Positions 11,340 to 18,000 of a stretch of 18,000 bases of DNA are shown piece by piece (position 1 is the first letter of the stretch; each line of letters opens with the position of its first letter). A model generated the notes under the pieces. It was not told the origin of the DNA. It saw only the letters and a list, made by a program, of their open reading frames with translations, and did not search any database. Source of the DNA: Owenia fusiformis (lineage: Eukaryota > Annelida > Polychaeta > Sabellida > Oweniidae); the NCBI GenBank assembly GCA_903813345.2, contig CAIIXF020000374.1, positions 1 to 18,000 on the forward strand, in the 5' to 3' direction. Made by a program: the position numbers and the translations under genes.

Positions 11340-11998
11340 AATCAAATACAGTGTACAGAGAGATCATTTATCAATTGGGAGACCTATAATTGGAAATATG
11401 TGTTGTTTTGGCTTTCTTTGATGAATATTCCCCAGGGTAGAACAACAATTGGAGAAAATGACCAATTTTTCTGTATCCTCCATACTAAATATTTCTCTGT
11501 AAACATTCAGAAGCAATAATAATGATTACTATTAGTTCATGTAATTGATAACACATGAATTGTTCTATCATTTGACAAAGTTTAATGACACGATGGCCTG
11601 TACTATTTCCCAAAAGTGTAGAATAGGCATTTTTTGCAAAAATCTACCCGTGCTATTTAAATATGCGCATAAATAAGAGATATTAATTGACTATTTCTTT
11701 AAATTACAAAAATTGATTCTAGGCAAAATGTGCTTTCCAGATATAGCTCATTCAGCTCTGTACTACCTCCCCAGCTCATACTAGACACCTCCCAACACAT
11801 CTAGCCATAGGTTCCAATTTTAGTCAATATCCCAGGAAAACATCTAATTGCAGAAAGGAGGTGGGTAACTTTAATCATTCATATATCTGGAAAAAATAGT
11901 CGAATCTGCTTGCGGTTTGTATTATTTTACTAGAAAACAACTTGGGGTTACATTTTGGAGGAAATTACAATTGTTACTTAAAGGATGGGTCACTACTA

Positions 11999-12459
11999 GG
12001 GGACACTCAACCATTAGATCCTTCCGCCGAGTGGGAAGACGAATAGATGGCATTATAAAAACAAAAATATAGTCCAATTATTGTAATTACATTAGCATCA
12101 CCAGTGGTTGGATTTTGGTAAGTACATGAATGAAAAGGTGTATGTATGGACCAACTCTGAGACATGATTTGATGTGATTAAGGTGCATTTTCTTTAAAAA
12201 ATTTGACCTTTTTGACCTGCCTCCATCTGTCAAAATCAGAATGACATTTTTTGACATTTTCTATAGATGGCGTCTTCAACAGGTGAGATCTTTTGATTTT
12301 CGTGGGGAGTTTTGATTCAAACTTTTTTCACTGACAGAGGACATACTGGGGTATGATGGAATGATAGCAAAACATCTCCACAAATCTTAGTTTTCTCTGG
12401 AAGACAGATCGTTTGTATGGGAATACGCATGTTATAACAATTGGTTGGGTTAACCCTAT
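11999..12459. mobile_element. MITE-like segment in unit 7
   Basis: Same segment and insertion point as in unit 1, offset 11596. Confidence 0.55.
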
Positions 12460-12916
12460 TATCGCCCATTCTGGAGTACCACTTTTTTTTAATTTGGTCA
12501 TATTTCTCAACTATTTCCAGTTTTTATTGGAACTTTCATTCATTTCAGCTCTCTCAATGTGTTTGACAGAGTTTCATGTCACTATGGTCCATGCTTATCC
12601 CAAAAAGTGCTGAATAAGCATTTTTCCGCAAAAAATTTACCCCGTGTTATTTAAATATGTGAATAAATTAGAGAAATTTATTGATTATTTTTCTTAATCA
12701 CAAAAAATGATTCTAGGCAAAATGTGCTTTCCAGATACAGCTCATTCAGCTCTGTAATACCTCCCCAGCTCAAACTAGACATCTCCCAACACATCCGTCA
12801 TAGGCTCCAACCAGGAGTCAACTTTGTGTTAGTTTGGTCATATTTCTCCACTGTTTCCATGATTTTTATTGGAATTTTCACAAATTTTGCTCTGGAAGGC
12901 TAAATCATTGGCCATG

Positions 12917-13426
12917 ACCTTACCCTAACCCCAACACTATCTCTAATCCTAACTATAGCCTAACCCTAAGCCTAACCCCAACCCCTAACCCTAACCCCAA
13001 CACTACCCCTAACCCTAACTATAGTCTAACCCTAAGCCAGAGCCTAACCCCAACCCCTAACCCTAACCCCAACACTATCCCTAACCCTAACTACAGCCTA
13101 ACCCTAAGCCAGAGCCTAACCCCTAACCATAACCCCAACACTACCCCTAACCCTAACTATAGCCTAACCCTAAGCCAGAGCCTAACCCTAACCCCTTACT
13201 CTAACCTCAACATTACCCCTAACCCTAACTATAGCCTAACCCTAAGCCAGAGCCTAACCCTAGCCCCTAACCCTAACCCCAACACTACCCCTAACCCTAA
13301 CTATAGCCTAACCCTAAGCCAGAGCCTAACCCTAACCCCAACACTACCCCTAGCTCTATCTATAGCCTAACCCTAAGCCCAAGCCTAACCCTAACCCCTA
13401 ACCCTAACCTTGACTTAGCCCTAAGT
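12917..13426 (+). repeat. Telomere-like block, unit 7
   Basis: Last telomere-like block of the array. The truncated unit 8 ends before reaching one. Confidence 0.9.
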
Positions 13427-13683
13427 AATCAAATACAGTGTACAGAGAGATCATTTATCAATTGGGAGACCTATAATTGGAAATATGTGTTGTTTTGGCT
13501 TTCTTTGATGAATATTCCCCAGGGTAGAACAACAATTGGAGAAAATGACCAATTTTTCTGTATCCTCCATACTAAATATTTCTCTGTAAACATTCAGAAG
13601 CAATAATAATGATTACTATTAGTTCATGTAATTGATAACACATGAATTGTTCTATCATTTGACAAAGTTTAATGACACGATGG

Positions 13684-14544
13684 CCTGTACTATTTCCCAA
13701 AAGTGTAGAATAGGCATTTTTTGCAAAAATCTACCCGTGCTATTTAAATATGCGCATAAATAAGAGATATTAATTGACTATTTCTTTAAATTACAAAAAT
13801 TGATTCTAGGCAAAATGTGCTTTCCAGATATAGCTCATTCAGCTCTGTACTACCTCCCCAGCTCATACTAGACACCTCCCAACACATCTAGCCATAGGTT
13901 CCAATTTTAGTCAATATCCCAGGAAAACATCTAATTGCAGAAAGGAGGTGGGTAACTTTAATCATTCATATATCTGGAAAAAATAGTCGAATCTGCTTGC
14001 GGTTTGTATTATTTTACTAGAAAACAACTTGGGGTTACATTTTGGAGGAAATTACAATTGTTACTTAAAGGATGGGTCACTACTAGGGGACACTCAACCA
14101 TTAGATCCTTCCGCCGAGTGGGAAGACGAATAGATGGCATTATAAAAACAAAAATATAGTCCAATTATTGTAATTACATTAGCATCACCAGTGGTTGGAT
14201 TTTGGTAAGTACATGAATGAAAAGGTGTATGTATGGACCAACTCTGAGACATGATTTGATGTGATTAAGGTGCATTTTCTTTAAAAAATTTGACCTTTTT
14301 GACCTGCCTCCATCTGTCAAAATCAGAATGACATTTTTTGACATTTTCTATAGATGGCGTCTTCAACAGGTGAGATCTTTTGATTTTCGTGGGGAGTTTT
14401 GATTCAAACTTTTTTCACTGACAGAGGACATACTGGGGTATGATGGAATGATAGCAAAACATCTCCACAAATCTTAGTTTTCTCTGGAAGACAGATCGTT
14501 TGTATGGGAATACGCATGTTATAACAATTGGTTGGGTTAACCCT
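13684..14544 (+). repeat. Satellite unit 8, truncated long form
   Basis: Only the first 861 bases of a long unit are present: A1, the first spacer and the inverted-end segment without its last bases. The higher-order order predicts a short unit here, yet the 463-bp segment is present. After GGGTTAACCCT the sequence changes to TAATACCTGAAA, unrelated to the repeat. Confidence 0.94.
14086..14544. mobile_element. MITE-like segment at the array's right end
   Basis: Last copy in the array. It keeps the right inverted end up to CCCT and is followed by TAATACC, not by the TATTATCGCCC seen in the other long units. The satellite therefore ends two bases before the end of this segment. Confidence 0.55.
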
Positions 14545-14662
14545 TAATACCTGAAAAGCAACTTATCTGCTTATTATAAGTTATCAAATAATTTAACAAT
14601 TAAACAGAAACAATGCATGCCAAACATTTATCTATAATTGTTATATTATGGTTATTTTATAG

Positions 14663-14875
14663 TTTGCACTTGTATCGAGCAACTGTGTATCGGGCTGTGT
14701 ATACGGGCCCTTTCTCAAACCCAATATGGGATTTAACACGTCACTTGAGGCAAGATTCATAAACTATATCTCCACGGGCTATAATTTGAAGAACGCCACT
14801 GACGGATCTGTCCCTTTTGGATGGGCCGTATTGTTCTTGTGTGTATCTTACCCACGGGAACCTACAAAACAGATA
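14663..14875 (+). other. GC-richer block with unassigned 71-codon open frame
   Basis: This stretch is visibly richer in G and C than its surroundings. It has an open plus-strand frame from TTTGCACTTG to AAACAGATA, then TAA. It is preceded by TTATTTTATAG, which resembles a splice acceptor, but no convincing donor follows. The peptide (begins FALVSSNC, contains YGPFLKPNMG, ends PREPTKQI) matches no family I recognise. The minus strand is also largely open, broken by one TGA. A decayed exon or an old transposon fragment are both possible. Confidence 0.25.
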
Positions 14876-15252
14876 TAATTGCATTGTGAAAAGGAAGTCC
14901 CGTCTCTATAAAACTTCCTAGAATAAGATTCAAGCAGTGTAAACATCCATATTTGCAAAAATAACGATAAACCACTGTCATTAAGTAGTTGTAGTACCAT
15001 ATTCGTATAGCTTTTGGGAAAGACGATAAAACGCAAAATATGATTGGAATATTTGCTGAAGTCTGGGATCGATGATCTGACAGAAAATTTAAGGAAGGCG
15101 TTGATCATGACTGAGCAAAATGAAAGAGCAAAGTAATAATAATTGCAATTTATGTTTATCATTTCAACTATTCCGAGTCAGAGAAATCAAGAATAAAAAT
15201 GAAACTTTCCTTAGATATCTGTCGTATTGGCTTTACCGGGAAGGCTAGTTCT

Positions 15253-15264
15253 GGGGGGGGGGGG
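15253..15264 (+). repeat. 12-base G homopolymer
   Basis: An uninterrupted run of twelve G within AT-rich sequence. It is probably length-polymorphic and prone to sequencing error. Confidence 0.9.
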
Positions 15265-15826
15265 TAGCGCTTGTTTAAATTTTAAATTATTAAGATCAAA
15301 ATGGTAAGGTCATATTGAAGAATTTCCAAAATGACAAATTATTGTGCAGTGCGTTAAATTGGAATATCTTTTGATTCTTTTCCACTGGGGTACGCTAATA
15401 TCCGATCTTAGTACTTCAATATTTTTGTTTGAAAGCAAGATCTTTAATGTAAACATCCGCATTTCAATATATCCTGAGACTATCATAGAATAATTCTGTG
15501 AATCCCAAGCACAACCCATTACAATATCAGTCTATAAGTCAATCTGTATTACAACAAATGAATAATAATCCCGAAAACAGTTCAACTATATTTGGCTTTG
15601 ACTTATTTGTTTGAGAGGGATACGAAATCTAGGAATAAAAGTCACCGACGGTCCAACTTCAACGAACAATCTACATGTACAGACTTATCTTACTAATTTA
15701 AATAATTATTTGTCCTCATCGTGATTTGCCCGTCTGATTATACAGGTTTTACTTTCAATTTAGCCTCACTCAGACACACAAATAAAATGTAAAATTATAA
15801 CATCATATTATAAAAACATTATCCAA

Positions 15827-15918
15827 CCTCGAATTAACACTAATGAACACGATGTGATGACTTTATTACTATCTATGAGGAACCATTAAACAATTATGAA
15901 CGAAATCCAGATACGTAC
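15827..15918 (+). repeat. Dispersed direct repeat, left copy
   Basis: It pairs with 16141-16241. The right end is a 28-base exact match (15891-15918, from CAATTATGAACG to ATACGTAC). The left part shares ACACGATGTGATGA with small differences around it. There are indels between the copies. Confidence 0.8.
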
Positions 15919-16140
15919 AGTTTATTCATGAATTTGGAATATAATGTCGCAATTCATTCTAAATATCTGTTAAATATCGAATCTCTTACATTACGAATCT
16001 CTTATTAAAATATATTCTATTTATACAATATTGTTTTTCCCGTCATCCGTGATTTCCACATGTTGATTGTATTCTATTTTATCAAATGATCGGAAAGTAA
16101 TACCATGAAATGAGTAGCATTAGACATGTTAGATTATACG

Positions 16141-16241
16141 CCCTTGAATTACACTTATAAACACGATGTGATGATTGTTTCATTTACTTAGAGGAACGCA
16201 TTAACAGATTAATCAATTATGAACGAAATCCAGATACGTAC
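16141..16241 (+). repeat. Dispersed direct repeat, right copy
   Basis: Partner of 15827-15918, 314 bases downstream. Its exact 28-base segment is 16214-16241. The 53-bp minisatellite begins eight bases after it, whereas the left copy is followed by unrelated sequence. Confidence 0.8.
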
Positions 16242-16264
16242 GATGTAAGGATTCATATAGAAGG

Positions 16265-16316
16265 TAGTTTGCAAATGAATCCTGCCTTCAGGAAGGCAGG
16301 ATTCATTTGTAAACTA
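16265..16316. repeat. Inverted repeat at the left end of the minisatellite
   Basis: Arms 16272-16289 and 16292-16309 are perfect over 18 bases around a 2-base loop. After one mismatch they extend by six further paired bases to 16265 and 16316. This is where the minisatellite switches orientation. Confidence 0.9.
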
Positions 16317-16654
16317 TATTGCATATGAATCCTGTATGATTCCTGGAGGCTGGATTCATTTGTAAACTATATTGCATATGAATCCTGTATGATTCCTGAA
16401 GGCAGTATTCATTTGCAAACTACCTTCTATATGAATCCTGTACGAATCCTGAAGGCTGGATTCATTTGTAAACTATATTGCATATGAATCCTGTATGATT
16501 CCTGAAGGCAGGATTCATTTGCAAACTACCTTCTATATGAATCCTGTACGAATCCTGAAGGCTGGATTCATTTGTAAACTATATTGCATATGAATCCTGT
16601 ATGATTCCTGAAGGCAGGATTCATTTGTAAACTATTTAAACAGCGAATCCTGTA

Positions 16655-16730
16655 TGAATCCTGGAGGCAGGATTCATACAGGATTCATATGTGCATATGA
16701 ATCCTGTATGAATCCTGACTCCAGGATTCA
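16655..16730. repeat. 76-bp near-perfect palindrome
   Basis: Arms 16668-16691 and 16694-16717 pair perfectly over 24 bases around a 2-base loop. Past one mismatch they extend outward to 16655 and 16730, giving 37-base arms with one mismatch. It is built from the same GAATCCTG/CAGGATTC words as the minisatellite and closes it on the right. Confidence 0.9.
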
Positions 16731-16864
16731 GTGGTTTGATTCACATTTTTTGCTGTGCATGTAGCCAGTGTAAATTAAAATCACGAGCAGTTACATGTAC
16801 AAGAAAGTTTGAGACACAGGTTCACATTTGATAGTTTGATAGAATAGAGTGTTCATTGTTTTTG

Positions 16865-16970
16865 TGTCACCACCACCACAAGTGGTGACATATTGATTTA
16901 GTACTTTCTTGTAGACTGTGTTAACGGCGGTTTGTGTTCGGCATTCGGCGTAATAAATAAGGTGGTGACA
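16865..16970. mobile_element. 106-bp element with TG...CA inverted ends
   Basis: It begins TGTCACCACC and ends GGTGGTGACA, perfect 10-base inverted repeats. It is flanked on both sides by TTTTG (16860-16864 and 16971-16975), a candidate 5-bp target duplication. TG...CA ends with a 5-bp duplication are typical of LTR retrotransposons, and AATAAA (16953-16958) lies near the right end as in many LTRs. It could therefore be a solo LTR of a miniature LTR element, or else a short MITE. An inner hairpin (16866-16873 with 16882-16889) repeats the terminal motif. The T-rich flanks weaken the target-duplication evidence. Confidence 0.45.
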
Positions 16971-17141
16971 TTTTGCATTTGAATGCCTTGGTGTAATTTG
17001 CTTTATGATTAGTATAAGTTTTATTTACCTCTCATGACTTGCTCAATTCTCTAAAAAAATGAAAAATGGCTTCATTTGTCACCGATGTTCGCAATGCTTC
17101 TGCTTTCTAATATTCTTATTTCTACATGTTTGCGTATACAG

Positions 17142-17286
17142 AGATCTTGCTAGCATGGATTCAGATGGCTACGTGAGTATGGTTGGAAGAATCAAGGACC
17201 AGATATGTACAGTGAATACGGATAAGGTATACGCCGCAGAAGTCGAGGCCATCATCATGAAGCATCCATCAATAGAAGACGTTGCA
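17142..17286 (+). CDS. Acyl-CoA synthetase (ACSF2/4CL-like) exon, hinge region
   Basis: An internal exon of an adenylate-forming enzyme. The family activates carboxylic acids with ATP and then makes the CoA thioester. The exon starts with one base (A) that completes a codon begun upstream, then encodes 48 residues from DLASMDSDGY through SMVGRIKDQI to SIEDVA. The opening Asp fits the (T)GD motif that contacts the ATP ribose, with the Gly codon split as GG|A. GRxKD is the hinge motif between the large and small domains. YAAEVE and KHPSIEDVAV match the usual YPxEIE...HPxVxxVAV. The usual Gly-Gly loop after the hinge is absent and Pro is replaced by Ala. Acceptor TATACAG|A, donor GCA|GTATGT, which is phase 0. 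Confidence 0.88.
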
Positions 17287-17646
17287 GTATGTTTCATCTG
17301 TTGACATTACATTCCAGCCAAAGGAACAATGATTTTTAACCCCTTGAGCTAAGAAAAAATATTTAAATTATTTGAACAGCAAGTTGTACATCTTGTTCCT
17401 GTTCAAGTGCCATCGTCGATCAGTCCGCCTTCGACCCATCAATCGAAAATAATTACCCTTCTATTCGTTTAAATGGGCATCCAGATCCGAATGAATCGCG
17501 TAAAAGCATCAATGAAAAAGTATTGGTCGTGGCCGAATCATAAACATATATACAAACTGTAGTACGTAGTGCTAAGCCTACATATATTTTTACGTATAGG
17601 ATAATATTTGTCAGTTATCCAGAAGGATTCACTTTCTCAAATTTAG
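17287..17646 (+). other. Intron, 360 bp, phase 0
   Basis: Begins GTATGT and ends TTTCTCAAATTTAG. AT-rich. The only structure noted is a weak interrupted inverted repeat (GAACAGCAAG and CTTGTTCCTGTTC) around 17375-17405. The adjoining exons join in frame without a stop. Confidence 0.85.
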
Positions 17647-17760
17647 GTTGTTGGGGTAGTAGATCCCGGTGGAAGAGGAGAGGAAATATGCGCAATGGTA
17701 AAGATCAAGCAAAACTTGAATCTAACAACTGAAGAAATATACAAATTCTTGGCTGATAAC
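17647..17760 (+). CDS. Acyl-CoA synthetase exon, C-terminal subdomain
   Basis: Exactly 38 codons in phase 0, from VVGVVDPGGRGEEICAMVKI to LTTEEIYKFLADN. It continues the previous exon as DVA|VVGVVD, the expected AVVGxxD strand and turn of the small domain of ANL enzymes. GEEICAMVKIK matches the GExxxAxVxL strand, and LTTEEIYKFL matches the following helix. Acceptor TTTAG|GTT, donor AAC|GTAATT. This exon carries no catalytic residue: the lysine needed for adenylation is normally about 50 residues further on, outside the window. Confidence 0.88.
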
Positions 17761-17968
17761 GTAATTATATTTAGATTATAACACTGAATATAGAATGATG
17801 CTGGTGTGTTTTAGACCATAAATTATTTCAGAATTAAGAAAGAAAATTATTTAACGTATTGAATTCAATTATGACTTTTATTTAACATAGAATAAATTGT
17901 ACTTCAATAGTGACCTGACTCACTGTAATCGCCAGCTTTGCTTATTTTATTTTTCTGATTTTTTGTAG
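17761..17968 (+). other. Intron, 208 bp, phase 0
   Basis: Begins GTAATT and ends in a strong pyrimidine tract and acceptor, CTGATTTTTTGTAG. AT-rich, with no other feature seen. Confidence 0.82.
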
Positions 17969-18000
17969 GACTGGGAGAATTTCCAAACACCAAGTCACAT
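17969..18000 (+). CDS. Acyl-CoA synthetase exon, cut by window end
   Basis: Ten codons (DWENFQTPSH) plus two bases remain. The text fits the family segment that usually reads like (L)AxYKxPxxI, where the chain leads toward the C-terminal catalytic lysine. Phase 0 agrees with the preceding exon. The rest of the exon, including the PxTxxGK-type motif, would lie to the right of the window, so whether the enzyme is catalytically complete cannot be judged here. Confidence 0.75.

Larger units (their letters stand above)
9510..11596 (+). repeat. Satellite unit 6, long form
   Basis: This 2087-bp unit matches unit 1 with an offset of 9509 and closes the second 5798-bp higher-order repeat. Confidence 0.95.
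11597..13683 (+). repeat. Satellite unit 7, long form
   Basis: This 2087-bp unit matches unit 1 with an offset of 11596. It would open a third higher-order repeat, but the next unit does not follow that pattern. Confidence 0.95.
1..14544. repeat. Satellite array, eight units of 2087 or 1624 bp
   Basis: Unit starts, taken at the first base of CCTGTACTATTTCCC, fall at 1, 2088, 3712, 5799, 7886, 9510, 11597 and 13684. Spacings are 2087, 1624, 2087, 2087, 1624, 2087 and 2087, so all copies are head to tail. Short units lack one 463-bp segment and otherwise match long units. No open frame of recognisable function recurs: the 60-77 codon frames repeat only because the DNA does. The left edge is cut by the window. 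The right edge is a sharp switch to unrelated sequence after 14544. To transfer unit-1 positions, add 3711, 5798, 9509, 11596 or 13683 for long units 3, 4, 6, 7 and 8. For short units 2 and 5 add 2087 or 7885 up to position 402, and 1624 or 7422 from position 866. Confidence 0.97.
16249..16730. repeat. 53-bp minisatellite with inverted ends
   Basis: The landmark (C/T)ATATGAATCCTG falls at 16322, 16375, 16428, 16481, 16534 and 16587, a constant 53-bp step, and GAATCC continues the register at 16645. Two variants alternate (TATGATTCCTGAAGGCAGG and TACGAATCCTGAAGGCTGG). The 106-bp pair at 16375-16480 matches 16481-16586 except for one base I could find. The first 44 bases (16249-16292) are an exact inverted copy of 16501-16544, and the right end is also palindromic. 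Each unit has inverted GAATCCTG and CAGGATTC cores. Confidence 0.9.
14545..17141. other. Non-coding region between array and first exon
   Basis: AT-rich and probably intronic. It ends in a good splice acceptor at 17140-17141, with a pyrimidine-rich stretch and a CTAAT branch-like motif at about 17106-17110. I found no stretch that reads as the expected preceding synthetase exon, which would encode the residues just before the Gly-Asp of the ATP-binding motif. Stretches 14545-14662, 14880-15250, 15270-15820 and 15920-16140 hold nothing I can name beyond AT-rich sequence and unassigned short frames. Confidence 0.6.

Noticed and set aside
14663-14875. Missing upstream exon of the acyl-CoA synthetase
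   Set aside because: None of its readings contains the expected motif before the Gly-Asp position, there is no donor site ending in GG, and I cannot align it to the AMP-binding family.
14848-15162. 104-codon minus-strand frame
   Set aside because: Many Phe, Tyr and Asn residues as expected from AT-rich non-coding DNA, no motif, no splice or promoter context. A faint resemblance to the frame at 15310-15519 (both contain MFTL) is too short to rely on.
15310-15519. 69-codon minus-strand frame
   Set aside because: No recognisable domain, and it lies in a region that looks intronic.
17059-17141. Apparent start codon and hydrophobic signal-like leader before the synthetase exon
   Set aside because: The stretch reading CFCFLIFLFLHVC is the pyrimidine-rich 3' end of the intron read as protein. 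The acceptor at 17140-17141 and the family alignment place the coding start at 17142.

Overview
This looks like animal nuclear DNA, most likely from an invertebrate, possibly marine (an inference, not proven here). It is AT-rich, has no bacterial-style gene packing, carries degenerate TTAGGG-type telomeric repeats, and ends in three short exons with GT-AG introns. Only about 290 bases are supported as coding.

Positions 1-14544 are one tandem satellite array of eight head-to-tail units. Five full units are 2087 bp (long), two are 1624 bp (short), and the last is a long unit cut at its 861st base. The order is long, short, long, long, short, long, long, truncated long, so the first six units form two copies of a 5798-bp higher-order repeat. 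The copies looked identical wherever I compared them. Each unit holds a diverged duplicated module (A1/A2 and B1/B2), a roughly 510-bp block of degenerate telomere-like (CCCTAA)n sequence with a ~72-bp internal period, unique spacers and, in long units only, a 463-bp segment. That segment has imperfect inverted ends starting TAGGG and lies between TA dinucleotides, like a small non-autonomous DNA transposon. The array stops within three bases of this segment's right end.

Positions 14545-17141 are AT-rich non-coding DNA, probably intron. They contain a GC-richer block of unknown nature (about 14663-14880), a 12-base G run, a pair of ~95-bp direct repeats, a 53-bp minisatellite bounded by large inverted repeats (16249-16730), and a 106-bp element with TG...CA inverted ends and a 5-bp target duplication (16865-16970).

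Positions 17142-18000 carry three consecutive plus-strand exons of an ANL-superfamily acyl-CoA synthetase (similar to ACSF2/4-coumarate-CoA ligase). They encode the hinge and C-terminal subdomain. The gene continues past the right edge. Its upstream exons are not in the window, so they must lie left of position 1, which would place the whole array inside an intron, unless this is a gene fragment. No complete gene and no RNA gene is visible.
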